Of a stretch of DNA of 64,000 nucleotides, positions 53,623 through 62,563 are shown piece after piece. Numbering within the stretch: the stretch's first letter is position 1; each line of letters starts with the position of its first letter. The DNA is from Microbispora sp. H13382 (GTDB taxonomy: Bacteria > Actinomycetota > Actinomycetes > Streptosporangiales > Streptosporangiaceae), in assembly GCF_014161445.1 (NCBI RefSeq), contig NZ_JABBXA010000019.1:62001-126000 (forward strand). Direction: 5' to 3'. The position numbers and the translations under genes were made by a program. The notes under the pieces are model-generated. The model did not search any database. It saw only the letters and a program-made list of their open reading frames with translations, and was not told the origin of the DNA.

Positions 53623-53654
53623 CGAAGGGCCTCGGCGTGGACCGAGACCCTTCG
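53623..53654 (-). terminator. Hairpin after the integrase stub
   Basis: CGAAGGGCCTCGG and CCGAGACCCTTCG form a 13-base stem with one mismatch and a six-base loop, 22 bases beyond the stop of the leftward integrase fragment. Such hairpins are usual after integrase genes of this element family. Confidence 0.7.
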
Positions 53655-53675
53655 TCGATGCGTGCTCGTGTCGCC

Positions 53676-53879
53676 TCACCCGGCGAGAGCTTCCATGATC
53701 CGCTGGTTGGCGACGTCGCGTTGTCCGTCGATGCACTTGGCGTAGACCCTGAGCATCACGTCCACCCCATGGCCGGCCCGTTCGGCGGCTTGCGGCGCGT
53801 GGACTCCTGCGTTGAGCCACAGTGAGACGGCCGCGTGGCGCAGGTCGTACGGCCGAGCCGCCAGGGGCGAGGCAACCTG
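53676..53879 (-). pseudogene. Integrase C-terminal stub (copy A)
   Basis: Sixty-seven residues of a tyrosine recombinase C terminus remain, from QVASPLAARPYDLRHAAVS to the stop, including the box II arginine in YDLRHA and the nucleophile in LRVYAKC. By eye 60 of the 67 residues equal the second integrase copy at 55644. Upstream of QVAS the similarity stops abruptly. Its nearness to the tRNA is the normal place of the integrase, so it looks like the relic of an older element. Confidence 0.8.
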
Positions 53880-54057
53880 ATCGGTGCGAGCGCAAAGTTG
53901 CTGTCGCCTTCCGAGATCTTGACGCATGCCCGATCTGAACTCGTACCGTCGACTCTTGCAGAGGACCCGTCTGAACTCTCAACGCCGAGCACCTCCACAA
54001 ATGAGTGATCTTGCAAGCCCGCCGCAATAAGCCCCTCTAATTTGACAGTGAGGGTGA

Positions 54058-55482
54058 TCAGCTTACGGAGTCCGGCCCGAACAGAGACTCCTGCCGAAAC
54101 ACCTCGTGAGCGTATCTCCTTGCCTTTGAGCCACGGTCCCGAGTGCGGCTTTGCCGAGCACGGGCAGACTCCTGGCTGCGTTCGGCTGCTAGAACAATAC
54201 TCTGGCCGGAATGAATGCGCTTTTCCACAAGGAGACGAAGCTCCTCGGCCGTAGTTCCGACCGTTCCAGCTAGCCCATGCTTAACCAACTCTATGAACTG
54301 CGCACCAACCAGATAGCGTTCCACCTGCCGATAGCCGAGCAGGCGTGCATTCTGACCCTGCCTTGGGCCGCGAGTACACTCATCGTGCAATAGGAGGCGC
54401 ACATAGGATAGCGGAAGGTACATACCGGGAGCGAGTCCTTCTACTCGGCTACTTCTATCGTCCCGCGGCCAATAGGCAAGTTTAAGAAAGCACGAGTCAT
54501 AGCCCATCCTCCACTCGCTGGGCTTCACAGGCACTCTGCTCATTTGTGCCACTTCTTCTAATCGGTCGAGCTGCCTCAAGAGGCGATCGTCTACGTACAT
54601 CCACCTTCTCTCCGGATCGAGTCGCTTATACTGCACAAGGACGAAGCTTTCAGTGGGCTCATGATAATAAATCATATCGGTGCCAAGGCGGGACTCGATT
54701 GGGGTGGCATTGACGTTTGCCACTTCTAAGCGCCGCCCTTCTTTATCCCGCAGGACATGAATGTCGCACCTGACACCGCTCGCGTGCTGCCATTCACTGA
54801 ACATGCCGAAGGCTTGCCCAGCGACGCGCACGTCATGGTCAATCATGCTGTGCTCTACAGGTTGAGGAATAAGTCCGGCCAGGTATGGTGCATCTTTTGA
54901 CTGGGGCCGCTGCCACGCAGCGAGTGCAGCAAGTGGAAACTCGGCGATCCTCAAGAGACTCCGCGTGGCATCCTGCTGCTCTTGCCAGGCACGGTCAGCA
55001 GGGTCATTACTATTGAAGAAAACAGGCCTAGCTTGAGCCATTAACCAGTCGAGGAGACCTGCGAGCCCAGGATGGCGCTCTCGAAGCGCAGCTTCGAAGG
55101 CCTCCCACACGCGCCCACTACACCGACCAACGACGCCTACCCTACAACTATTGTCGAACTCTTCACCTAGCTCATAGGGAAGGCGGCCAAGTAAACCATC
55201 ACGTCCATTAATGAGGACGTCCTCCATGCACTCCCGAAGAGGGTCGATGGTGATGCTCATATCGACGGCGCCCACAGTGTTGTAGCGAGCCACAACACCT
55301 ATCCAGACAAGGCGTCGCTGCTTGTCACGGTGATCCTCGCCTAGGACCAAGACAATCGGCAGAGTGCCACCTGCCCGGCCTCCCTGACCTTTGGGGAGGC
55401 CCTTCGTCAGTCGCTGCTCCACTCTCAACTTCGGCCTGAGAGAGGTGAGTTCTACGGAATCCAGAGTAATGATGTAAACCAC
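54058..55482 (-). CDS. Unassigned protein with a possible D...QxK nuclease core
   Basis: A 474-residue protein I cannot name. The GC content is clearly lower than in the chromosome. Residues 250-290 contain LEVANVNATPIESRLGTDMIYY, then FVLVQYKRLD, which gives D269 and Q284-x-K286, the spacing of Mrr-like PD-(D/E)xK nucleases. Flanking parts look helical, with a basic tail (RQSRTRDRGSKARR). No helicase or methylase motif is seen. It lies between the two integrase copies and reads leftward. The start is GTG at 55482, the first in the frame. Restriction or abortive-infection function is inference from fold hint and location only. Confidence 0.6.
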   Translation of the reverse strand: MVYIITLDSVELTSLRPKLRVEQRLTKGLPKGQGGRAGGTLPIVLVLGEDHRDKQRRLVWIGVVARYNTVGAVDMSITIDPLRECMEDVLINGRDGLLGRLPYELGEEFDNSCRVGVVGRCSGRVWEAFEAALRERHPGLAGLLDWLMAQARPVFFNSNDPADRAWQEQQDATRSLLRIAEFPLAALAAWQRPQSKDAPYLAGLIPQPVEHSMIDHDVRVAGQAFGMFSEWQHASGVRCDIHVLRDKEGRRLEVANVNATPIESRLGTDMIYYHEPTESFVLVQYKRLDPERRWMYVDDRLLRQLDRLEEVAQMSRVPVKPSEWRMGYDSCFLKLAYWPRDDRSSRVEGLAPGMYLPLSYVRLLLHDECTRGPRQGQNARLLGYRQVERYLVGAQFIELVKHGLAGTVGTTAEELRLLVEKRIHSGQSIVLAAERSQESARARQSRTRDRGSKARRYAHEVFRQESLFGPDSVS

Positions 55483-55643
55483 ACCTGCAGCGTAACGTCA
55501 CATGGCGCCATCTATCAGGTAACTGGTGGATCCGGCAGTCCGAAATTGTTGTTCTTGCAGTCCGTAAATAGGATCGCGACTGCCCAGCCGGGGGGAGCTA
55601 AGCGATCCAAGATCAGAGAGAGCAGGCCTGGCAGGCATAGCGA

Positions 55644-57195
55644 TCACGCAATAAGAGCAGTCTCTATTCGCTGGTTGGCCGCCTCGCGTTGGCCATCAAT
55701 GCACTTGGCATAGACCCTGAGCATCACGTCCACGCCATGGCCGGCCCTCTCGGCGGCTTCTGGTGCATGGACCCCTGCGTTGAGCCACAACGAGACGGCG
55801 GCGTGGCGCAGGTCGTACGGCCGGGCTGCCAAGGGAGAGGCGACTTGCTCGGGCGTGAAGGCGTAGCTCCGCGCCTCCTTCCAGACCTTCGAGTAGGCCG
55901 AGCCGGAGATGAGACCCCCCGTCCTCGTACGGAAGAGTCGTCCGTCGTCGCCGACGCCGTGCCGCTCGATGTGCTCGCGGAGGATGGCGACCAGTTCTGG
56001 CGGGATCGGTACCTGCCGCGTGTCCTTCTCGCCCCGGTGCTTGAGCCCGCGATCGTCGTGGGTCTTGCCCGAGTCGGTGAAGCGCTTGTTGCTCTGCGGC
56101 TTGGTCTTCTCCAGAGTGAGCAGGCCCCAGCCGGATTCGGGAAGGTGACAGTCCTTCTCACGCAGCCCAGCCGCCTCAGCCGGTCGCAGGCCGCCGAAGT
56201 ACATGCAGGCGAACATCGCGGCCAGCATCGGCCCCCGCGTCCGGCCGCAGTAGGTCACAGCCGTCAGCAGCTCGCGCGCCTGGGCGGGATTCACCACCGC
56301 GCGCCGATCGATCTCATCCGTCGACTTGGGACGGCGTAGCTTCACCCGGTCGAGTGGATTTGCCGAAAGCTCTTCCAGCTCTACGGCGTAGTCCAGGGCG
56401 TGATGGAACACGGCCCGCTTACGCCGGTAGGTCGAGGCCGCCGCCGCGGAGCCGTCGAGGAGGAGCGCGAGCGCCTCCAGGGCCGCCCGTGCGTGCTTGG
56501 CGTCCTCCAAGGCAGTGAGAGGCAACGAAGCTGCCTCCAGCCAGCGCAGCGCGCCCGCGATCTCAGGCGCAGGAGCCGGACGACGGTCGGCCGGCACGAA
56601 CGCGAACTCTCGGAGAGCGCGCCGCAAGGTTTCGTCATCGGGTCGGCCCGGCCGGTCGCTGGTGAGCACAGGCGTGACGTTGGACAGCGCATCTGTCATG
56701 CCCTCCCGGCTCTTTGCCGCCGAGTGAGGCCAGCGGGTCTCGACGTAGGCGACGGCGAAGGCGAACCACGTGCGAGCGTTCTTCGCCTTGACCATGGATT
56801 CGGGGAGCCCGGTCTCAAGGTCGAAAGCTTCCCCGCGCTTGGCGGCCTGCCGCAGATCCGACAGGTAGCTCTCGGCCAGGCCCTTCGTGCGGAACGTCGA
56901 GGACTTCTCGCGGGTGTCCACTGTCCACCGCACAGGCGTTGCGGTTTGAGCCGTGCTCGCCGACGTGTCCGAACTGGCTGCGGTACGGGGTGCAGCCCAA
57001 GGGCGCCAAGCGGGGGATGGCTCCGGGCCGGTGCAAGGGAAAGGCGCACAAGCCCGACCACCTCGGCTACGCGGGGCGGCGGGTCCTGGTCTCAAGGAAG
57101 TCGGTGTGCGAGACGACCCGCTTCGGCTTCCCCGGCCCCTGGGAAGTGTTGTTCGCGCGGATCTCCCAGAACTTCACGTTGTAGGTCGGGTTCAC
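55644..57195 (-). pseudogene. int: Tyrosine integrase interrupted near its N terminus (copy B)
   Basis: The gene starts with GTG at 57195, overlapping the excisionase stop (GTGA), and its first codons read MNPTYNVKFWEIRANNTSQG, the usual start of these integrases. After about 30 codons a 169-base foreign segment (56934-57102) breaks the frame, and the integrase resumes at RWTVDTREKSSTFRTKGLAESYLSDL. The rest is intact: arm-binding and core domains, MYFGGLRPAEAAGL, RPYDLRHA, AGHGVDVMLRVYAKC with the nucleophile tyrosine. The arm-binding tip is lost, so integration or excision is probably impaired. It is not certain that an internal start rescues it. Confidence 0.82.
56934..57102 (+). other. 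Inverted fragment of a replication-initiator gene inside int
   Basis: On the plus strand this segment reads FEPCSPTCPNWLRYG, then VQPKGAKRGMAPGRCKGKAHK and HLGYAGRRVLVSRK, the zinc-finger-like stretch that precedes WSNKTLTEHK in initiators of pSAM2-type elements. It breaks off exactly at the residue where the leftward rep remnant at 57377-57637 begins. It is 169 bases long and shifts the integrase frame. Confidence 0.72.
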
Positions 57196-57380
57196 GCCGC
57201 CTCCCGGAGGCTTTCCAACCAGGCGGCGAACTCACTGCGGTAGATGCGGATCTCCCCGTTGGGGAGCTTGAAGCCCTGAGGTACCTTGCCGATCTCCCGC
57301 CAGCGGTAGAAGGTCCGGACGGACACGCCGAGTTCGTCGAGGATCTCGGGGACCGTCATCAGCTTGTCGTCCTTTCTCAT
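57192..57380 (-). CDS. xis: Excisionase, AlpA/MerR-like
   Basis: A 62-residue winged-helix protein: MTVPEILDELGVSVRTFYRWREIGKVPQGFKLPNGEIRIYRSEFAAWLESL. This is the usual excisionase of actinomycete integrative elements, directing the integrase towards excision. The ATG at 57380 overlaps the rep stop, and its stop overlaps the integrase GTG, keeping the rep-xis-int order of pSAM2. An internal ATG at MTVPE gives a 55-residue form. Confidence 0.88.
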   Translation of the reverse strand: MRKDDKLMTVPEILDELGVSVRTFYRWREIGKVPQGFKLPNGEIRIYRSEFAAWLESLREAA

Positions 57381-57637
57381 GCCGCCCTCCCTTGAGTTGC
57401 CGAAAGAACTTGTCCGTCTGCCTCGGCCTGGAGCCGGTCGAGGTGGTTACGCCAGCGCTGGCGTTCGTGGACCGACCGCAGGAGCCGTACGCCGATGGGG
57501 GCCAAGTCCGGATCACCGGGCTTGACGGGTCGCCAGATGTAGCGGTGGGGGTCGACCGGTTCGTCTTCGATGCCGAGGGCTTCCAGGACCCACGTGCGGC
57601 GGTCCTGCTTGTGCTCCGTGAGGGTCTTGTTTGACCA
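57377..57637 (-). pseudogene. C-terminal remnant of a pSAM2-type replication initiator
   Basis: The last 86 codons of a RepSA-like gene remain: WSNKTLTEHKQDRRTWVLEALG, then HRYIWRPVKPGDPDLAPIGVRLLRSVHERQRWRNHLDRLQ and the stop, which overlaps the xis start. Upstream, 67 bases of unrelated open sequence lead straight to the Nudix stop. The catalytic N-terminal and middle parts are gone from this place; a middle piece lies inverted in int. The element therefore cannot replicate by itself. Confidence 0.8.
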
Positions 57638-57703
57638 CGCAACTCGCCACGATGATCGGCTCTCGACGGCACGCCCGACGCATTGAAGAACTGACCCGGG
57701 CCG

Positions 57704-58264
57704 CTACCCGCGCGACCCGTTGAGGCGCTCCCGCGCGTACAGCAGCCCGATCAACACCCCGGAGTTCCAGACATCCCCACGGGCGATCATGTCCGGGATC
57801 TCCCTCATCGGGATCCACTCCAGCCGATCGGCCTCCACCTCGCCGACCGGCTCGCCGACGAGTTCGGCACCCCGGCCGAGGAACACTAGGTGCTCAGAGT
57901 CGACCATACCGACCATCGGCTGAAACGTGATCAGGTGCTCGATCTCCTTGGGCCGGTAACCGGTCTCCTCCTCCACCTCACGAACGGCGGTGTCCTTCGG
58001 GTCCTCACCAACCTCCACCAGGCCCCCGGGCAGCTCCCAGCCCCACCGGTCGAAGAGGAAGCGGTGGCGCCACATCATCAGCACACGTTGTTCGTCATCT
58101 ACCAGCACCGTCATGGCCGCCCGGCCCAAATGCACCGCGTGATGCTCGAAGCGCTCCCCATCAGGGATCTCGACGTCTACCAGGCCCAGCCGGATCCACT
58201 CATTGTCGTAGATCAGCCGCTCACCATGCACAACCCACCGCGACCGCTCTTCATTGGTAGCCAC
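57704..58264 (-). CDS. Nudix hydrolase
   Basis: A 186-residue Nudix protein. The box is complete: GLVEVGEDPKDTAVREVEEETGY (G-x5-E-x7-REVEEETG). The N-terminal part WVVHGERLIYDNEWIRLGLVDVEIPDGERFEHHAVH resembles ADP-ribose-type pyrophosphatases that occur on actinomycete integrative elements. pSAM2 itself carries a Nudix-motif protein, Pif, for immunity against transfer, so a similar role is conceivable but unproven. It is divergent from the restriction gene and abuts the rep remnant. Confidence 0.85.
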   Translation of the reverse strand: MATNEERSRWVVHGERLIYDNEWIRLGLVDVEIPDGERFEHHAVHLGRAAMTVLVDDEQRVLMMWRHRFLFDRWGWELPGGLVEVGEDPKDTAVREVEEETGYRPKEIEHLITFQPMVGMVDSEHLVFLGRGAELVGEPVGEVEADRLEWIPMREIPDMIARGDVWNSGVLIGLLYARERLNGSRG

Positions 58265-58396
58265 ACAGCGACGCTACCGCTCAACATCGCCGACGTACAT
58301 CAGAAAGTAGACGAGCTGCCTACCCCACCGTAATCTTCCTCGCAAGATAAACATCTCTAACGCAGAGGCCAGCCACCCGAGAAGTTTAGTCACGTT

Positions 58397-58413
58397 TGCG
58401 AGGTTCGAGACTC
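58397..58413. promoter_or_regulatory. Inverted repeat GCGAG-N7-CTCGC upstream of the RM gene
   Basis: Five-base perfect arms with a seven-base spacer sit about 70 bases before the restriction-modification gene, in the AT-rich divergent region shared with the Nudix gene. It could be an operator limiting restriction during establishment. No controller gene is recognised nearby. Confidence 0.35.
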
Positions 58414-58481
58414 GCCGAGACCTAAAGGTGCCAAACCAACACTATGTCCGATTTTGACTGCATACACTACAGAATGGGAAC

Positions 58482-61400
58482 ATGAGCACGCTTCGAGCTT
58501 ACTTGAGCGGCCTCGAAAAGATTCGCGCTACCGGCGAGGCTGTCGAGGAGACGTCCTATTACGGTCAATTGGAACGACTCCTCAATGCAATCGGCCGCAA
58601 GCTAAGCCCGAAGGTACTATGCGTTCTAACAACACGTAATCGCGGTGTCGGCGTTCCCGACGGTGGCCTATTCATCGGCAATAAAGCGGTCGAACAGGCC
58701 GGACCCGCAGTTATGGTCGCTCGAGTTCCCGAGCGCGGTGTCATAGAGGCTAAAGGGCCAGGGAAGAATGTTCGGCGGATCGCCCGAAGCCAACAGGTCC
58801 GTAAATACCTTGATCGGTACGGCAAAGTGCTCGTCACCACCTACCGAGAGTTTCTCCTTGTAAAACTTGGGCCTGAAGGCCAGGTGGACGAAGGCGAGGT
58901 GTTCACGCTCGCCCGAGATGAGCAAAGCTTCTGGTCACTTGTGCGCAATTACAAGGACACTGATTCAGAGCTCGAAACGCAGTTCGAGGAATACCTGAAG
59001 CGAGTCCTGCTTGGAGATGCACCTCTATCACAACCTGCCGATCTCGCGTGGTTCCTTGCGGCCTATGCGCGCGAGGGCCTAAAGCGCCTCAACTCTGCTA
59101 ACTCATCTAAGTCATTAGAGGCTCTACGTACCGCCCTGGAAGAGGGCCTGGGCCTACGCTTCCAGGGAGAAAAGGGTGAGAGCTTCTTCCGCTCGGCGCT
59201 AATACAAACACTGTTTTATGGGGTGTTTGCGGCATGGGTGGTATGGAGTGAATCGGAGCCACCAGGCAGCACAAACCGGTTCTCCTGGAAGTCCGCACAG
59301 TGGACACTGAACGTTCCTATGGTCCGCGTCCTATACCAGCAATTGGCAACACCGTCCACGTTGCCAGTCGGTCTAGACGAAGTTCTCGATTGGACCGAGG
59401 ATGCTCTTGCACGCGTTGATCGAAATCTTTTCTTCCGAAAATTTGAGTCGGGCAGCGCGGTGCAATACTTCTATGAGCCATTCCTAGAAGCTTATGACCC
59501 CGAGCTCCGGCGTGAGCTTGGTGTGTGGTACACGCCGCCAGAAGTAGTGCGCTACATGGTCACACGAGTTCACCAGTCATTGCAACGCGATCTGGGAATT
59601 CCCCTTGGTCTCGCGGATGAGAACGTTCACGTACTGGACCCCTGCACCGGAACTGGTTCCTTCCTAGTCGAGACTATCGAGACTATCGCACGAGTGCTAA
59701 AAGACATGCATGGCGATGCTCTGGTCGCTCAGGATGCGAAAGCGGCTGCGTTAAAGCGTGTTCATGGATTTGAACTGCTACCAGCACCTTTCGTCGTAGC
59801 ACACCTCAACATCGGGCTAGCCTTGGACCGCCTCGGCGCGCCGCTGACTTCAACCGAACGAGCCGGTGTGTACCTGACCAATGCGCTGACAGGGTGGGTG
59901 GAACAAGACGATCGCCCACCTCTACCGTTCCCTGAATTCGAGGCGGAACGTGATGCGGCGGCAGACGTAAAAAGAGACCACCCGATCCTCGTGATCCTAG
60001 GTAACCCTCCATATAACGGCTTCGCGGGAGTCAGCGGACGCGAGGAAGGCGGACTAGTAGAGCCGTACAAGAAAGGCCTGACCGAGAATTGGGATATCAC
60101 TAAGAACAAGTTGGACGACCTGTATGTTCGATTCTTTCGAGTCGCCGAACGCCGCATTGCCGAACAGACTGGCAAAGGGATAGTCTGCTACATATCTAAC
60201 TCGTCCTGGCTGACTGATCCCTCAGCAGTAGTTATGCGGCAGCGGCTTACCACCCAGTTCGACCGCCTCTACGTCGATAACCTCAACGGCGATGGAACTG
60301 TCACGGGTAAGAAAACTCCAGAGGGATTGCCCGACCCCAGTATATTTTCTACCCAACTCAATCCTGCCGGGATCAAAGTTGGTACCGCCGTTAGCCTGTT
60401 TGTCCGCCAGGACCCACATGACGAGAAGAAATTTCAGGGATTCTACCGCGACTTCTGGGGCGCTAATAAGCGAGCTTCCCTGCAAGCATCACTGAGCGAA
60501 GTAGCCGACGCGCCGAGTTATAACCCGCTGACACCGGTAGAGGACAACTGGTATCGCCTACGCCCCTGGGAGCCACGACAAGGATACGAAACATGGCCGG
60601 CTGTTCCTGACCTCGCCGCCGAGGAGGCTCTTCTCGGCCTCAACGAGAACCGCGGAGAAGCACTGATTTCCTCGGACCGGGAACAGTTGCTGGATCGCAT
60701 AAAGCACTACCTGGATCCGGAAGTCGACTTCAGAGATCTTGATGACCGCGTCAAAGATCTACTACAGAACTGGTCCGGGTTCCAACCGGAAAAAGTTCGC
60801 CTAAAGCTTTTTAAAGAGAGCCCCTATGATCCCCAGAGAGTAGTGCGCTTCTGTGTCAAGCCCTTCGATTACCGATGGGCCTATGTGGACACTACGACCG
60901 GCCTCTGGAATCGATCTAGGGAGGAGCTGGTCCAGGCTGCTGCTCTAGGGAGCGACTTTCTCCTGCTTCGCCGCCGCGCGCCGAGAGCGCTGGACGGGGC
61001 AGCGTTCCTGCTCTCCCGATGCCTTATAGATCAACACGTGATGCATAAGGACACATATGCGATCCCCTTCTGGCTGAAGGCTGACAGCAGAAAAGAGCCC
61101 GAACCCGAGCCGAGTGGTACAGCTCCTATGTTCGAGTTGGAAGACATAGGGAGTAAAAACACCTGGCGACCAAATCTATCTTCTCGCGCCCTAGGCTATC
61201 TAGCTGGCGTGGGCGTAACTGACGCTCAGACTTCACAGCAGAACGCTCAACTGATATGGCAGCATGTTCTGTCCATCGGCTTTTCACCGCTCTATCTGGA
61301 CGAGAACGGCGATGCTATACGTAACGACTGGCCGCGTGTGCCTCTGCCATCCACAGCCGATGCCTTGATGGCATCAGCTAAACTCGGGCAACGCATCGCC

Positions 61401-61952
61401 GAGCTACTAGATCTCGACAGGGCGATCAGCTCTGGCGAAGACTTTTCAACCCGCCGATACACGATCGGGCAGATAACCCGCACTGACGGCAAACCCGCCT
61501 CACCTCAAGAGGGTGATTTGGACGTCACGGGCTGGGCCGTGATCCAATACCGCACGCAAAGAAGCGGAGCAATATCACGTCTCGTATTTGCAAGAATCGG
61601 CCGCATCGAGATACGCACGCGAGACGCTCTCGAACGCCAAGGGTTCACAGACGAAGAGATCGACCTCTTGGGTGCAGAGGTCGTAGACGTTCACCTGAAC
61701 GACAACGTATATTGGCGCGGCATTCCGCAAGCCGTATGGGATTACAAGATTGGCGGCTTCCCGGTACTCCGTAAATGGCTGTCGTACAGGGATAAGACCA
61801 CGCTTGGGCGGGGACTAAGTACAGCGGAAGCCCGACAGTTCACCGACATTTGTATACGTCTCACAAAGCTAGTACTGCTCGGTCCCGCTCTCGATGCAAA
61901 CTACATGAACACTACAAGCCAAAATACAACTCTGGACGCTGGTTCGGACTAG
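58482..61952 (+). CDS. Single-chain Type IIG-like restriction-modification enzyme
   Basis: An 1156-residue protein with nuclease, adenine methylase and target-recognition parts. The N-terminal nuclease has a PD...ExK core: PDGG (D60) and VIEAKG (E89, K91). Methylase motifs are GVWYTPPEVVRYMV (347-360), DPCTGTGSF motif I (386-394) and catalytic NPPY (508-511) for N6-adenine. The C-terminal ~550 residues resemble the Type ISP/IIL specificity region (FCVKPFDYRWAYVDTTTGLWNRSREEL, GYKI-like DYKIGGFPVLRKWLSYRDK). No helicase motor lies between nuclease and methylase, so Type IIG is favoured over Type ISP. The target site is unknown. Low GC marks it as acquired. Confidence 0.88.
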   Translation: MSTLRAYLSGLEKIRATGEAVEETSYYGQLERLLNAIGRKLSPKVLCVLTTRNRGVGVPDGGLFIGNKAVEQAGPAVMVARVPERGVIEAKGPGKNVRRIARSQQVRKYLDRYGKVLVTTYREFLLVKLGPEGQVDEGEVFTLARDEQSFWSLVRNYKDTDSELETQFEEYLKRVLLGDAPLSQPADLAWFLAAYAREGLKRLNSANSSKSLEALRTALEEGLGLRFQGEKGESFFRSALIQTLFYGVFAAWVVWSESEPPGSTNRFSWKSAQWTLNVPMVRVLYQQLATPSTLPVGLDEVLDWTEDALARVDRNLFFRKFESGSAVQYFYEPFLEAYDPELRRELGVWYTPPEVVRYMVTRVHQSLQRDLGIPLGLADENVHVLDPCTGTGSFLVETIETIARVLKDMHGDALVAQDAKAAALKRVHGFELLPAPFVVAHLNIGLALDRLGAPLTSTERAGVYLTNALTGWVEQDDRPPLPFPEFEAERDAAADVKRDHPILVILGNPPYNGFAGVSGREEGGLVEPYKKGLTENWDITKNKLDDLYVRFFRVAERRIAEQTGKGIVCYISNSSWLTDPSAVVMRQRLTTQFDRLYVDNLNGDGTVTGKKTPEGLPDPSIFSTQLNPAGIKVGTAVSLFVRQDPHDEKKFQGFYRDFWGANKRASLQASLSEVADAPSYNPLTPVEDNWYRLRPWEPRQGYETWPAVPDLAAEEALLGLNENRGEALISSDREQLLDRIKHYLDPEVDFRDLDDRVKDLLQNWSGFQPEKVRLKLFKESPYDPQRVVRFCVKPFDYRWAYVDTTTGLWNRSREELVQAAALGSDFLLLRRRAPRALDGAAFLLSRCLIDQHVMHKDTYAIPFWLKADSRKEPEPEPSGTAPMFELEDIGSKNTWRPNLSSRALGYLAGVGVTDAQTSQQNAQLIWQHVLSIGFSPLYLDENGDAIRNDWPRVPLPSTADALMASAKLGQRIAELLDLDRAISSGEDFSTRRYTIGQITRTDGKPASPQEGDLDVTGWAVIQYRTQRSGAISRLVFARIGRIEIRTRDALERQGFTDEEIDLLGAEVVDVHLNDNVYWRGIPQAVWDYKIGGFPVLRKWLSYRDKTTLGRGLSTAEARQFTDICIRLTKLVLLGPALDANYMNTTSQNTTLDAGSD

Positions 61953-62563
61953 AAAGCAGAGCCGTCCAAGGCACGCCAAACGGAGGCACGCACACGCCAG
62001 AGCGCACCTCCGCTAGGACAACCAGCTCGTCCGAGGACGGGATCACGAACGAAGGCGTTGACGAATTACGCTTATGAAAATCAAGGCGGCGGCGCGCCGC
62101 GCCGCCGCACAGCGGCCCGTCGCCCGCCCGCCGTCCGGGCGTGCGGCCTGGGGGCCGGTCCCGGACGGCGGCAGCTCGGGCCGCCCGCCGCACACCGCCG
62201 CGTCGTACCCAAGCAACCGCGCCGCATCCAGCGTCAGGCCGCCGCCCAGAATCCTTCCAGTATCGACGTGAGCGCGGGGTTGCTGTAGATCCACCTGCCC
62301 CCGCTGATCGATTGTGCGCGGCCCTCGGAACCCGTCAAGTCCGCGAATTAAGATCTTTTCATAGAGCGAAAACATCTTAATTCGCTCCCTTGACTGAACC
62401 CGAGGGACAGTCGCGCGAAGGATCAGCTAGCGGGGGCAGGGGGAAATGGGAAGGGGAGCAAGCTAGTGCAGGGGACGTCTGACTTCGTCACATGCCGGAA
62501 GTTCACGCTGACCGCCTGCTTTGATGCCCCGCGGAAGGGTCCAAGGCCGCCCCTGGCGCCTAG
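61953..62563. other. Gene-free junction with a GC-rich remnant
   Basis: This gap of 611 bases lies between convergent genes. The part at about 62085-62270 is strongly GC-rich and unlike the AT-richer DNA on both sides, so it looks like a relic of chromosomal DNA. On the minus strand 62237-62311 reads GRWIYSNPALTSILEGFWAAA plus a stop, which resembles a protein C terminus cut off upstream by a stop. I cannot name it. A perfect 12-base inverted repeat follows at 62343-62385. Confidence 0.45.
62343..62385. repeat. Perfect 12-bp inverted repeat with 19-base spacer
   Basis: GCGAATTAAGAT (62343-62354) and ATCTTAATTCGC (62374-62385) are exact reverse complements around an AT-rich spacer. It lies between convergent genes without a T-run, so a terminator, a regulatory hairpin or a recombination site are all possible. 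Confidence 0.7.

Noticed and set aside
57513-57818. Minus-strand frame of 101 codons spanning the rep remnant and Nudix end
   Set aside because: It is in a different frame from both the rep remnant and the Nudix protein and has no domain.
62043-62375. Minus-strand frame of 110 codons in the GC-rich relic
   Set aside because: Composition is Arg/Ala/Gly-rich as in shadow frames; another frame there gives a more protein-like C terminus.
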